Of a stretch of DNA of 11,540 bases, positions 1 through 7,662 are shown piece by piece (position 1 is the first letter of the stretch; every line of letters begins with the position of its first letter). The notes under the pieces were generated by a model. It did no database searches, had not been told where the DNA came from, and saw only the letters and a program-made list of their open reading frames with translations. Position numbers and translations under genes: made by a program. The stretch is from Pseudomonadota bacterium (GTDB taxonomy: Bacteria > Pseudomonadota > Alphaproteobacteria > Rhizobiales > Xanthobacteraceae). Location of the stretch: contig JAEZFA010000086.1 in assembly GCA_023417665.1 (NCBI GenBank), positions 1-11,540 of the forward strand, given 5' to 3'.

Positions 1-76
1 GGGCCTGTAGCTCAATGGTTAGAGCCGACCGCTCATAACGGTCTGGTTGCAGGTTCGAGTCCTGCCGGGCCCACCA
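1..76 (+). tRNA. tRNA with CAU anticodon, probably tRNA-Ile2 (lysidine-modified)
   Basis: A full cloverleaf can be folded. The acceptor stem pairs bases 1-7 with 66-72, the D arm runs 10-25, the anticodon stem pairs 27-31 with 39-43, and the anticodon loop is CTCATAA. The T arm (49-65) has a TTCGAGT loop, and the discriminator A73 is followed by an encoded CCA. The anticodon CAU could mean elongator Met or the minor Ile tRNA read through lysidine. The acceptor stem has C4-G69 and C5-G68, which are the pairs TilS uses in E. coli to pick tRNA-Ile2, whereas E. coli elongator tRNA-Met carries U4-A69 and A5-U68. I therefore favour Ile2. That it is a tRNA is nearly certain; the isotype is an inference. 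Its promoter lies outside the window. Confidence 0.95.
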
Positions 77-220
77 ATCTTTTCAATGCTTTGCAGTGCG
101 TTTGACGGCGCGAGATCGCGCGCTGTCGACGATCCCGTCAATGAAACGCGGCGAAGATAGCCAATAGCTATGGCGGCGCTTTGCGACCCGTCAGTCCATC
201 GCTGAAGACAATTCGATCGG

Positions 221-988
221 TTACTGCGTCGCTTGTTTTCCGAGATAGGCCGCGATCACTCTTGGGTCCTTCAAGACCTCGTGCGGCGGCCCCTCGGTAA
301 CGCTGCGTCCGTATTCGAGAACGTGGAGCCGGTCGGAAAGATCGGCGACCATCTGCATATCGTGCTCGATCCAGATCATCGCGATGCCGAGTTCATGCTT
401 GATGCGCAGAATGAAGCGGGCGAGGTCTTCACGCTCGTCGCGGTTCAGGCCGGCGGACGGCTCATCGAGTAGCAGGATCGCGGGCTCCATCGCGAGCGCC
501 CGCGCGAACCCGACAATTTTCTGCGTCCCGAATGGCAGGCTCGCCACCTGCGTGTTGCGGTAGCGTTCCAGTTCGACGAAGTCGATGATTTTCTCGACCG
601 CTTCGCGGTGCGCGACTTCTTCGCGGCGAACCGAGCCCGAGAAGAACATTTCCTTCAACGGGTTCGTTCGAATGCGGGCGTGGCGGCCCGTAAGCAGATT
701 CTCCGCAACGGTCATGTGCGGAAATAGTTCGCCGTGCTGGAATGTTCGTGCGATACCGAGACGGGCTACATGATGCGCGCTAAGGCCGGAAATATTCTCC
801 CCACGAAAGCGGATTGCGCCTTCGCCGGGGTAGAGGCCGCTGACGCAGTTCAATACGCTCGTCTTTCCTGCGCCATTCGGACCTATCAGTGCAAACAGTT
901 CTGCTTTCTCGACCGCGAAGGAAACGCCGTTGAGAACCGTGAGGCCACCGAAGCGAAGCGTGAGCTTTTCGATTTCCAGCTCAGCCAT
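221..988 (-). CDS. livG: Branched-chain-type ABC importer ATPase LivG
   Basis: Cytoplasmic ATPase of 255 residues that powers the importer encoded just upstream, pairing with LivF on the LivH/LivM permeases. The Walker A motif GPNGAGKT is at 36-43, the Q-loop glutamine at 84 (RTFQHGELF), Walker B ILLLDEP at 171-177 and the switch histidine at 209 (IEHD). The tail EVLKDPRVIAAYLG is typical of LivG. The signature region reads LPFGTQK (151-157) instead of a canonical LSGGQ; LivG proteins often have LPYGQQ here, so this is a mild variant. The ATG at 988 follows a GGAG ribosome site by about five bases and overlaps the end of livF by 8 bases, which supports translational coupling. It is the last gene of the operon, and no clear intrinsic terminator follows it. 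The substrate need not be an amino acid; many such systems carry aromatic or other carboxylates. Confidence 0.95.
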   Translation of the reverse strand: MAELEIEKLTLRFGGLTVLNGVSFAVEKAELFALIGPNGAGKTSVLNCVSGLYPGEGAIRFRGENISGLSAHHVARLGIARTFQHGELFPHMTVAENLLTGRHARIRTNPLKEMFFSGSVRREEVAHREAVEKIIDFVELERYRNTQVASLPFGTQKIVGFARALAMEPAILLLDEPSAGLNRDEREDLARFILRIKHELGIAMIWIEHDMQMVADLSDRLHVLEYGRSVTEGPPHEVLKDPRVIAAYLGKQATQ

Positions 989-1772
989 ACCATCTCCGGC
1001 TTCTGCGATATTGTTTCACATCGCGATAGGAACGGCGCTCGCCGGCGCCTCCAAGGTAGAACTCCTGAATGTCTCCGTGACTATTGAGGCGCGCGGCATC
1101 GCCATCCAGAACGATGCGGCCGTTTTCGAGGACGTAGCCACGGTCGGCAATGGAAAGCGCGACGGCTGCATTCTGTTCGACGAGCAAGATCGTGATACCG
1201 AGCTTGTCGCGGATTTCGACGAGACGTTGCGCCAGGTCTTCCACCACGACCGGAGCGAGGCCAAGCGATAGCTCGTCGACGAGAAGCAGTTCCGGCCCGC
1301 AAACAAGCGCCGATGCGAGCGCCAGCATCTGGCGTTCGCCGCCAGATAGAAGGCCCGCAGTGCGCGTCCGCAACTCGCCAAGCTTCGGGAAAAAGGCAAA
1401 CGCCATTTCCTCAAGCCGCTTTCGGTCCGCGCCGGCGACGGAAACGGACGCCGAGAGATTTTCGACAACGGAAAGGTTCGGAAACACCTTGTCGCGCTCC
1501 GGCACCAGAACGATACCCAGCTTCGTAATCAGATATGGCGGCCTGTTCGCAAGCGAGCTGCCTTTGAAATTGATGGTGCCCTCGGTGACGCGCGCGTCGT
1601 CGAGGCCGAGAAACCCGGAGATCGCTCGCAACGTGGTTGACTTGCCTGCGCCGTTCGTGCCGAGCAGGGCAACGATTTCGCCCTTTCGCGCTTCCAGCGT
1701 GATGCCCTGGATCGCGGTAATCGCGCGACCATAAACCACTTCAAGTTTTTCAACGCGAAGGAGCGCGCTCAT
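981..1772 (-). CDS. livF: Branched-chain-type ABC importer ATPase LivF
   Basis: Second ATPase of the importer, 263 residues. Walker A GTNGAGKS is at 38-45, the ABC signature LSGGERQ at 142-148, Walker B ELLLVDE at 161-167, and LVEQN at 197-201 where LivF proteins have Gln in place of the switch His. Residue 168 is Leu (DELSLGLAP) rather than the usual Pro of DEPS. After the normal LivF end (FYLGG) comes a basic tail ending RRSRRWYG. From memory this Arg/Lys-rich tail occurs in LivF proteins encoded beside acyl-CoA ligases, but I cannot check that here. The start is the ATG at 1772: it follows a GGGGGAGGA ribosome site, shares ATGA with the livM stop, and begins the LivF-like sequence MSALLRVEKL. 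The reading frame stays open further upstream, but only as a shadow of livM. The gene overlaps livG by 8 bases. Confidence 0.95.
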   Translation of the reverse strand: MSALLRVEKLEVVYGRAITAIQGITLEARKGEIVALLGTNGAGKSTTLRAISGFLGLDDARVTEGTINFKGSSLANRPPYLITKLGIVLVPERDKVFPNLSVVENLSASVSVAGADRKRLEEMAFAFFPKLGELRTRTAGLLSGGERQMLALASALVCGPELLLVDELSLGLAPVVVEDLAQRLVEIRDKLGITILLVEQNAAVALSIADRGYVLENGRIVLDGDAARLNSHGDIQEFYLGGAGERRSYRDVKQYRRSRRWYG

Positions 1773-2851
1773 TTGCGTCCTCCCCCGAGCGGCTTCTGCT
1801 TGAACGGCCACAGGAGAAAATAGTTCTGCACGCGCCGCCAGATCCCGACGAGACCTTGCGGCTCGAACACAAGGAACAGGATCATCACGATGCCGAAGGC
1901 CGCGTAGTTGAATGCGGCCAGCATGCCGGCATAGCTCCGTGCGTTGGGTAGGAGGGCGACTGCGTATTCGATCATGTAGGGCAGAAGCGTGACGAAGATC
2001 GCGCCGAGTATGGCGCCGAGAAGCGACCCCATGCCGCCGATGATGATCATTGCGACGTACTGGATAGACAGGAAGAGCGAAAACGCCTCGACCGATACGA
2101 AGCCCCGGTAATAGCCGAAAAGCGCGCCTGCAACGGCGGTCATCGAGGACGAAATCACGAAGGCAAGCAGCTTGTGTGCCGGGACACCGATGCCGAGCGC
2201 TTCTGCAATTGTTTCGTGGGAGCGGATCGCCGCCCAGGCGCGGCCCGTCCGGCTCCGCAGGAGGTTTAACGAGATGAGAAGAGTAATGGCGGCGAAAGCG
2301 AGCAGTACGAAGTACCAAATCTTGCGGTCGCGCAGGATGAAATCGCCGATGCGCGGTGCATCAATCACGATGCCGGTCGAAAATCCGCGCTTGGTTTCAT
2401 ATTCGCCGCCGAGATAGACGACGATGAAGTGCAGGGCGAGTGTCGATACCGCGAGATAAAGCCCACGAAGGCGCAGCGACGGCAGGCCGAAGATCAGTCC
2501 GATCAGCGCGCCGACAACGGCGGCGGCGGGAATGGTGATCCAGAACTTCGCGCCGAACTCCTTGAAGAGAATGCCGGCGGTGAATGCACCGGCAGCGATC
2601 AGGCCCGCGTGACCGAGCGAGACCTGTCCGGCATAGCCGGTGAGCAGCATGAGGGCGATCGCGCCGATTGCCGCGAGAAACACCTGGCAGGCGAGGTCGA
2701 GCTGAAATGAGGTTGCGATAAAGGGAAAGATGCCAAGCGCTGCAAGGAAGACGACCAGCGCCGTCCATTGCGTCCGCGTTTCGACGAGACGCAAGCCTTG
2801 CGCGTAACTCGACCGAAAATAGCCGCTTGCGCGCGGTTCGCGGCTAGACAC
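1769..2851 (-). CDS. livM: Branched-chain-type ABC importer permease LivM
   Basis: Inner-membrane permease of 360 residues, within the usual LivM size range, with many hydrophobic segments separated by short polar loops. The family motif TGYAGQVSLGHAGLIAAGAF sits at 71-90, and the C-terminal EPQGLVGIWRRVQ stretch is typical of LivM. It should form the channel together with LivH and dock LivF and LivG. The start is GTG at 2851, seven bases after AGGAG in the end of livH; no ATG nearby fits better. The start overlaps the livH stop by 8 bases, and the stop overlaps the livF start by 4 bases (ATGA), so translation is probably coupled. The first 30 or so residues are polar and basic, giving a cytoplasmic N-terminus before the first membrane helix. 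Confidence 0.94.
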   Translation of the reverse strand: MSSREPRASGYFRSSYAQGLRLVETRTQWTALVVFLAALGIFPFIATSFQLDLACQVFLAAIGAIALMLLTGYAGQVSLGHAGLIAAGAFTAGILFKEFGAKFWITIPAAAVVGALIGLIFGLPSLRLRGLYLAVSTLALHFIVVYLGGEYETKRGFSTGIVIDAPRIGDFILRDRKIWYFVLLAFAAITLLISLNLLRSRTGRAWAAIRSHETIAEALGIGVPAHKLLAFVISSSMTAVAGALFGYYRGFVSVEAFSLFLSIQYVAMIIIGGMGSLLGAILGAIFVTLLPYMIEYAVALLPNARSYAGMLAAFNYAAFGIVMILFLVFEPQGLVGIWRRVQNYFLLWPFKQKPLGGGRK

Positions 2852-3713
2852 GATCCAGCTCCTCGCGCGTGCCGAACAGGCCCCAGGGGCGGACGACCAG
2901 CATCAGGATGAGAACAAGGAACGGCACGACATCGGAGAGGAGGGCATCCACATAGTAGATCATCAGCACTTCGGCGGCGGCAATGATGAGCGAGCCGATT
3001 AGCGCCCCGATAAGGCTATCGAGGCCGCCAACGAGCGCCGCCGGAAACGCCTTCAGTCCGATCAGCACCATCGTGCTGTCCAGGCCGCTATCGAGTGAAA
3101 TCAGAATGCCGGCAAGTGCGCCCGTAAGCGTAGAGAGCCCCCACGCGAGCGCGTAGATCACATGCAGCGAGATGCCTCGCTGGGCGGCAAGCAAAGGGTT
3201 CTGGCCGGCCGCGCGCATACGTATGCCGTATCGGCTGAAGCGGAGAAACAGGAAGAGCCCGATATAGACGAGTGCCGTCGTAGCGATAAGTGCCGCGCCC
3301 GCTGCCGAAATGCGCCCGCCGAATACGGGCAGCGAATAGTTCACCCAGCCGAGTGCTTGCGCAGGATTTTGCTGCTGCGCGGACCAGATCAGCACGACGA
3401 GGCCGCGCAGAAGCACGCCCAACGCCACTGTCGTCAGGACCGCGGCGAGAACCATCTCGCCTGTCATACGGCGCATTAGAAAGAGATAGACCAGAACACC
3501 GACACAAAGACTCAAGAAGATCGCGGCGCCGAGTGCAATCACCGGCGTCTTGGAAAACAGAGATGCCGTCGTGATCAGGAGATAGGCAGATAGCATCATT
3601 AGCTCGCCGTGTGCGAGGTTGAGCACGCGACTGACCCGATAGATCAGAACGTAGCCGCATGCGATCAGCGCGTAGATCGCGGCAAGCACGGCGATGTTGA
3701 TCGCAAGTTGCAA
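2844..3713 (-). CDS. livH: Branched-chain-type ABC importer permease LivH (TTG start)
   Basis: Inner-membrane permease of 289 residues, a normal LivH length, hydrophobic throughout. The LivH hallmark RVLNLAHGELMMLSAYL lies at 29-45, and the protein ends in VVRPWGLFGTREELDRV, as expected for the family. The start is a TTG codon at 3713. It gives the usual short N-terminus before the first helix, a GGGAGAG ribosome site (3718-3724) precedes it, and there is no ATG in frame before the conserved motif. The gene lies 84 bases downstream of the binding-protein gene across a strong hairpin, so it may be translated or transcribed at a lower level than that gene. It overlaps livM by 8 bases. Confidence 0.94.
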   Translation of the reverse strand: MQLAINIAVLAAIYALIACGYVLIYRVSRVLNLAHGELMMLSAYLLITTASLFSKTPVIALGAAIFLSLCVGVLVYLFLMRRMTGEMVLAAVLTTVALGVLLRGLVVLIWSAQQQNPAQALGWVNYSLPVFGGRISAAGAALIATTALVYIGLFLFLRFSRYGIRMRAAGQNPLLAAQRGISLHVIYALAWGLSTLTGALAGILISLDSGLDSTMVLIGLKAFPAALVGGLDSLIGALIGSLIIAAAEVLMIYYVDALLSDVVPFLVLILMLVVRPWGLFGTREELDRV

Positions 3714-3717
3714 ACGT

Positions 3718-3724
3718 CTCTCCC
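3718..3724 (-). promoter_or_regulatory. Ribosome binding site supporting the livH TTG start
   Basis: Minus-strand GGGAGAG ends four bases before the TTG at 3713. It decides the start because no ATG or GTG in frame gives a normal LivH N-terminus. Confidence 0.65.
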
Positions 3725-3743
3725 GAATGTCGTGAGGCTAAAT

Positions 3744-3780
3744 GATTACCGGGGCCCAGGCATGCCAAGCCCCGGTAATC
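3744..3780 (-). promoter_or_regulatory. Intra-operon 12-bp RNA hairpin between binding-protein gene and livH
   Basis: A perfect inverted repeat: GATTACCGGGGC (3744-3755) pairs with GCCCCGGTAATC (3769-3780) around a 13-base loop that itself contains the palindrome GGCATGCC. It lies 17 bases past the binding-protein stop. No run of U follows it in the transcript (the next bases read ATTTAGCC), so it is not a classic intrinsic terminator. Between a periplasmic binding-protein gene and its permease genes, such stems commonly protect the upstream mRNA end or let only part of the transcript through, which raises binding protein over permease. That role is inferred from position and structure. Confidence 0.75.
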
Positions 3781-3797
3781 GGATCGTGTTCAGCGTG

Positions 3798-4958
3798 TTA
3801 CTTTACGTCGAAGGCTTGCCAGTCACGCACTCGCACAATCGCGCCCTTCGCTTCGTCGAAGCGATAAACGCGATAGTGCTGCTTGGTGCGGAAGTGGTTG
3901 TCTTTCGTCCATTCCAGTTCGCCGCCGCGCAGCCCCTTGAGATCAACCTTGAGGTTCGAAAGCGAAGCGGTGACCTTGTCCGCGTTCGCAGGCCAGCCCG
4001 CAGCCTTGAGCGCAGCTTCGATCACCATGCCGGCGATCCAGCCCTCGGTCATCTGGTTTACTGGATACTGCGATTTCGCAGCCTTGGCCGCGTCAGCGAT
4101 TTCCTTGTGGATTGGCAAATCGTCCTGGAAAAGGGCGTTTGCGCCGACGACATAGAACTTTCCGTCTTTCAAGCGGGCAAGCTCGTTTTCCGCTTCAAGA
4201 TGCGCCCACGCGATGTAATCGCCGGTCCAGCCGAGCCGCCGAAGACCTTCAAGCGTGCGGACCTGCGTGACCCAAGGCGCCCAGGAATATGTCCAGTTTG
4301 CATCGGCATCCTTGATCAGCGTTGCGAACGGCGTGTAGTCCGGAGTCGGTGGCGGAATAATCTGCTTCGAAACCGGCGTCATGCCGAGCGTCTTGGAAAG
4401 CTGCTCCGCAAAGTCGATCTCGCCGCGCGAGATGGGGATCGCCATTGCCGCGAGCCCGAGTTTCACCGGCTGTTTTGCCGTCGCTTTCACGAAGTCCAGC
4501 ACCGCGCGGCTATCATAAGTTGCCGCGAACGCCGTGGTGCAGAATTGCAGCGCGTTTGCCGGCGGGTAGACATCCTTGGGGCAAACCGAGCTTGCGAATA
4601 TCAGCGGCACGTTTGCTTTCTGCGATTCGCTCACGACCGGCGCGTAGGTGGACGAGAGGCTGGCATTCAAGAGCAGCACGACCTTGTCATCCGTAACGAG
4701 GCGCGTTGCATTCGCAGCGGCGCGTGCGGGCTGTGCGGAGTCATCGAGCAGGATTAGGTTGATCTTCTTGCCATTGACGCCGCCGGCTGCATTCACCTTG
4801 TCGATGTAGATGCGCAGGCCATCAACGGCGGGCGCGTAAGTACCGGCTGCGGGGCCGGTGAGGGCGCCGGTCAAGCCGACATTGTACGCATCCTGAGCCG
4901 CCGCCGCGCCGGTCAATCCGGCGAGTGCCGCTGTCACTATCAAGCTTCGTTTCAACAT
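3798..4958 (-). CDS. Periplasmic ABC-type substrate-binding protein (type 1 fold, LivJ/LivK-like)
   Basis: Secreted binding protein of 386 residues that delivers the ligand to the LivHM permease. The N-terminus MLKRSLIVTAALAGLTGAAAAQ is a signal peptide (basic, hydrophobic, then AAA), probably cut near residue 21. The mature part opens YNVGLTGALTGPAAGTYAPA, the usual start of Leu/Ile/Val-type binding proteins, followed by VNGKKINLILLDD around 61-73. Cys126 and Cys140 could form a disulfide in the periplasm. The ATG at 4958 is chosen because a near-perfect AAGGAGG lies six bases upstream (4965-4971). An in-frame ATG at 4985 overlaps the ligase stop as ATGA but has no ribosome site and would add a very basic nine-residue leader. 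The ligand pocket cannot be read by eye, so the substrate is unknown; the ligase next door suggests a carboxylic acid. Confidence 0.93.
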   Translation of the reverse strand: MLKRSLIVTAALAGLTGAAAAQDAYNVGLTGALTGPAAGTYAPAVDGLRIYIDKVNAAGGVNGKKINLILLDDSAQPARAAANATRLVTDDKVVLLLNASLSSTYAPVVSESQKANVPLIFASSVCPKDVYPPANALQFCTTAFAATYDSRAVLDFVKATAKQPVKLGLAAMAIPISRGEIDFAEQLSKTLGMTPVSKQIIPPPTPDYTPFATLIKDADANWTYSWAPWVTQVRTLEGLRRLGWTGDYIAWAHLEAENELARLKDGKFYVVGANALFQDDLPIHKEIADAAKAAKSQYPVNQMTEGWIAGMVIEAALKAAGWPANADKVTASLSNLKVDLKGLRGGELEWTKDNHFRTKQHYRVYRFDEAKGAIVRVRDWQAFDVK

Positions 4959-4964
4959 TCTCTT

Positions 4965-4971
4965 CCTCCTT
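4965..4971 (-). promoter_or_regulatory. Strong ribosome binding site of the binding-protein gene
   Basis: Minus-strand AAGGAGG lies six bases before the ATG at 4958. It settles the start in favour of 4958 over the in-frame ATG at 4985, and suggests high translation of the binding protein. Confidence 0.8.
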
Positions 4972-4981
4972 TGGTTCTTAT

Positions 4982-6865
4982 TCATTGCGCTACGCCGCCA
5001 CTCGCAGCAGCGAGCAGGCGTTCTTCCGCGTCGTCGTACATGGCATCGACGAGTGCCTTGAAGCGCTCGTACATGAGGTTGCGCTTCACCTTTCGTGTAG
5101 GCGTTACCGGCTCGCCTTCCTCTTCCGGGTCGAGTTCCTTTGGTAGTATTCGGAATGTCTTGATCTGCTCGACGCGCGCGACCTGCTGGTTCGCTTTCTC
5201 GATTTCGTTTCGTATTTGCTTTTCGAGCGCTGCGTTCGTCGCGAGGTTTGTAAAGCCGGTATAGGCAACATCGTTCGCGCGCGCCCAGTCGGCGGCGGTA
5301 TCGAAGTCCATCTCGATCAGTGCGACGAGGTATTTCTTGCCGTGACCGAAGACGACGGCTTCTGCGATGAACGGCGAGGCGCGCAGAATATTCTCGACAT
5401 AAGCCGGCGAGATCGTTTTTCCGCCCGAGGTGACGATAAAATCGCGAGCACGGTCGATAAGGCGAAGCTGGCCGTTGCGCATCTCGCCAACGTCGCCCGT
5501 CTTCAGCCAGCCATCCTCCTGCAGAACGGACTTGGTTGCTTCCTCGTTCTGCCAGTAGCCTTCGAATAAATCGACGCCGTGAACGAGGATCTCGTTGTCC
5601 TTGCCGAACCTGGTTTGCCAGCCATCGGGTACGGTGCCGACGTCGCCGGGGCGCGGGAAGGGGCCGCGTTGCCCAGAAATAATTGCGCCGGCGGTTTCGG
5701 TTTGGCCGTACATCTCGCAAACGTTGACGCCGAACATATGCCACAGCGCCATCGTGTCAGCCGGGAGCGGCGCGCCGCCGGATAGTACGAGTTCGAGTTT
5801 ATCGAAGCCGAGTTTATTCAGGATCGGCTTGAAGACGGCCGCCCAGGCTGCGCGGTAGAGCGCGGTCTGATACGCGCTCGTTCTGCCTTCATAGAGGCGC
5901 TTCACATGCTCGCGCGCGAGCCGCATCGCCATCTTGTAGGCGCCGCGCTTCGTGGGCGAGGACGAACCGATATTTATAAGGATAGTTGACGCGAATTTCT
6001 GCAAGTAGCGCGGCACCGTGAACAGAACCTGCGGGGCGACCTCGAACATCGTGGTGCCGATGTCATTCACGTCCTCGCCGAAATGCGGAACGAGGCCGGA
6101 GATCAGCGGTAACGTCACGGCGACGTCTCGGCCGAGCACATGACAAAGCGGCAGATAGATCACCGTGCGCAGCGGCTTTTCTGCAAGAACCGGATAGTGT
6201 GTGACGATGTTGAAGGTGCCGGCGAGGTGTTTGCCGTGCGTGATCAGCGCACCTTTCGGATTTCCGGTAGTGCCGGAGGTGTAAACGATGAATGCAGGCG
6301 CATCTGGCGACAATTGCGCGGCTTTTGAATCGAGCCATGCCAGATCGGCGTCTGCGGTGTTTTGCAGCAGCGCCCGGTAGCTCGACAATTTTTCATGGCG
6401 ATACGCGAACAGCGCGGAGTCGTCGATGACAACGATGTTGCGTAGCTTCGGGAGTTTGTCGGCGAGCGGAAGAATCCTGTCGACATACTCCTGGTCTTCG
6501 GCGACGAAGAGAACGGCGCCGCCGTCCTGCATTTGATATTCGGTTTCGCTGAGCGATGCAGTGGGATAGATGCCGTACACCACCGCGCCGAGCGACTGCG
6601 CGGCGAGATCGCAGATCATCCATTCCTCGCAGGCGTCGCCCATGATCGCGATACGCTCGCCTGCTTTCAGCCCCAGCGCCTCTAATGCCTTTGCCGTCCG
6701 AGCTACGAGCAGCGCGTAATCACGCCAGGTCCGCTCTCGGTAAATACCAAGGTCTTTCGATCGAAGCGCTACAGCGTCAGGAGAAGACTTTGCGCGCTCG
6801 CACAGCAGAGCAGGCGCCGTCTTCTGGCGCAGTAACTCCGGCGTCCATCCCTGCAATGCGGCCAT
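4982..6865 (-). CDS. AMP-forming long-chain-type acyl-CoA ligase
   Basis: Adenylate-forming enzyme of 627 residues that should activate a carboxylic acid with ATP and join it to CoA. The phosphate-binding loop YTSGTTGNPKG is at 195-205, the A5 motif MYGQTE at 385-390, the hinge region TGD at 456-458, RARDFIVTSGGKTISP at 472-487, and a C-terminal PTRKVKR (589-595) carrying the likely catalytic lysine (592 or 594). All key motifs are intact. Length and motif style fit the FAA/ACSL (FadD15-like) branch rather than acetyl-CoA synthetases or PaaK, but the acyl group cannot be deduced. It sits between the TetR gene and the binding-protein gene, as expected for an import-and-activate unit. The ATG at 6865 has only a weak upstream AGGG. 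A motif shared with the divergent promoter lies 38 bases upstream, so the gene probably has its own TetR-controlled promoter. Confidence 0.93.
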   Translation of the reverse strand: MAALQGWTPELLRQKTAPALLCERAKSSPDAVALRSKDLGIYRERTWRDYALLVARTAKALEALGLKAGERIAIMGDACEEWMICDLAAQSLGAVVYGIYPTASLSETEYQMQDGGAVLFVAEDQEYVDRILPLADKLPKLRNIVVIDDSALFAYRHEKLSSYRALLQNTADADLAWLDSKAAQLSPDAPAFIVYTSGTTGNPKGALITHGKHLAGTFNIVTHYPVLAEKPLRTVIYLPLCHVLGRDVAVTLPLISGLVPHFGEDVNDIGTTMFEVAPQVLFTVPRYLQKFASTILINIGSSSPTKRGAYKMAMRLAREHVKRLYEGRTSAYQTALYRAAWAAVFKPILNKLGFDKLELVLSGGAPLPADTMALWHMFGVNVCEMYGQTETAGAIISGQRGPFPRPGDVGTVPDGWQTRFGKDNEILVHGVDLFEGYWQNEEATKSVLQEDGWLKTGDVGEMRNGQLRLIDRARDFIVTSGGKTISPAYVENILRASPFIAEAVVFGHGKKYLVALIEMDFDTAADWARANDVAYTGFTNLATNAALEKQIRNEIEKANQQVARVEQIKTFRILPKELDPEEEGEPVTPTRKVKRNLMYERFKALVDAMYDDAEERLLAAASGGVAQ

Positions 6866-6902
6866 TGGCTGGCCCTTTTTTCATCGAGTGGCGTTCACGC
6901 AT

Positions 6903-6920
6903 GATTCTATAGATCAATTG
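6903..6920. promoter_or_regulatory. Putative TetR operator, site A (ligase promoter)
   Basis: Read on the minus strand this is CAATTGATCTATAGAATC, which matches site B at 7660-7677 in 16 of 18 bases. It contains the 8-bp palindrome TCTATAGA and the near-palindrome GATTCTATAGATC. It lies in the 87-base gap between the tetR stop and the ligase start, and TATAGAAT inside it could act as the -10 of a ligase promoter. A TetR protein bound here would block transcription of the ligase and importer genes. The repeat is directly seen; its function is inferred. Confidence 0.6.
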
Positions 6921-6952
6921 AAAACGCAACGGTCAGGTTTGGGTGCGCTGCA

Positions 6953-7597
6953 TTACTTCCCACTTCTGGAAATGCCGCCGAGCACGATACGAGAGTACTC
7001 TTCCGCTATTGTGGGCACCTGATAAGCGTCGTCTTTTCCCAGCCAGGCGGCGACGGACTTGCACATACCGAGCATGGCGAGCGCCATAAGCCGGGGGTCC
7101 GCATCTTTCCGAAACTCGCCGCTTTTCACGCCTTCGGCGAGCACTTTCTCAATCACCTTCTCGTAGGCGCGAGAGAGTTTGCCCACCTTTTTCCGAGAGG
7201 CGGGCGGCAGATATTGGCGTTCGTTCAAAAACGTTTTTACGAAATCCGCGCGATCAATTAGGGGTGCCAAATGCGCCTGAACCAAGCCTCGCACCTTTTG
7301 CGATGCTGTTATCTTCTGCGCTGCAACGGCGGTCGCAGCTTCAAAGAAGCCCTCGACGCCCTTCATGCACACGCGCTCCAGCGCGATTTCCTTGGACGGA
7401 AAGTAGTAATACAAGCTCGCTTGCTTGATCCCGAGAATGTCGGCGATATCCTGTGTGCTGGCGCCGTAGTAGCCCCGCTGGGCGAATACTTTCGCCGCCG
7501 CGTCGAGAATCTCACTCTGTCGGCGCCGTTGGTTTGTGCCCGATGTTTGCGGTGCAGTACCCACAATCCGCAACGCCGGCTTACGACGGGTGCTCAT
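6953..7597 (-). CDS. TetR/AcrR-family transcriptional regulator
   Basis: DNA-binding repressor of 214 residues, normal for the family. After a basic, flexible N-terminus of about 22 residues comes a TetR DNA-binding domain (about 24-70): RRRQSEILDAAAKVFAQRGY, then the helix-turn-helix ASTQDIADILGIKQASLYYYF and FPSKEIALERV. The C-terminal half includes KTFLNERQYLPPASRKK and resembles regulators such as KstR2 or FadR-type TetR proteins that sense acyl-CoA compounds. That resemblance is from memory and is only suggestive. The ATG at 7597 follows a GAGGA site. It is divergent from the methyltransferase gene and upstream of the ligase on the same strand. The shared motif in both flanking promoter regions points to autoregulation and control of both neighbours. 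The effector is plausibly the CoA thioester made by the ligase. Confidence 0.92.
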   Translation of the reverse strand: MSTRRKPALRIVGTAPQTSGTNQRRRQSEILDAAAKVFAQRGYYGASTQDIADILGIKQASLYYYFPSKEIALERVCMKGVEGFFEAATAVAAQKITASQKVRGLVQAHLAPLIDRADFVKTFLNERQYLPPASRKKVGKLSRAYEKVIEKVLAEGVKSGEFRKDADPRLMALAMLGMCKSVAAWLGKDDAYQVPTIAEEYSRIVLGGISRSGK

Positions 7598-7632
7598 CTA
7601 ACAGGTCCTCGACGTGATCGCTGGAAACTGTT

Positions 7633-7662
7633 TTGACACGCCACGCGATTTTGATCTATCTA
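7633..7662 (+). promoter_or_regulatory. Predicted sigma-70 promoter of the methyltransferase gene
   Basis: TTGACA (7633-7638) and TATCTA (7657-7662) are separated by 18 bases, a good housekeeping-type match. Transcription would begin near 7669, leaving a leader of about 40 bases. The proposed operator site B overlaps the -10 and start region, as expected for repression. Confidence 0.55.

Noticed and set aside
1..76. tRNA 3' end as an integration site for a genomic island.
   Set aside because: No integrase gene and no second copy of the tRNA 3' end was seen in the window; the neighbouring genes look like ordinary chromosomal metabolism genes.
77..220. Possible terminators in the gap between the tRNA and livG: GCGCG-AGAT-CGCGC (108-121) and ATAGC-CAATA-GCTAT (157-171).
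   Set aside because: Both stems are only 5 bp and neither is followed by a U run on the relevant strand. I see no gene in this 144-base gap.
1773..2318. Upstream extension of the livF frame to 2318 on the minus strand.
   Set aside because: The added part lies inside livM, is Arg-rich and low in domain character, and the ATG at 1772 has a strong ribosome site and the normal LivF start.
3609..4757. A 382-codon open frame on the plus strand, antisense to the binding-protein gene and livH.
   Set aside because: It is a GC-driven shadow: the opposite strand has clear families with ribosome sites, and the translation has no recognisable domain.
4959..5744. Upstream extension of the binding-protein frame inside the ligase gene.
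   Set aside because: It is Arg-rich shadow sequence and would bury the signal peptide. Even the short extension to the ATG at 4985 lacks a ribosome site.
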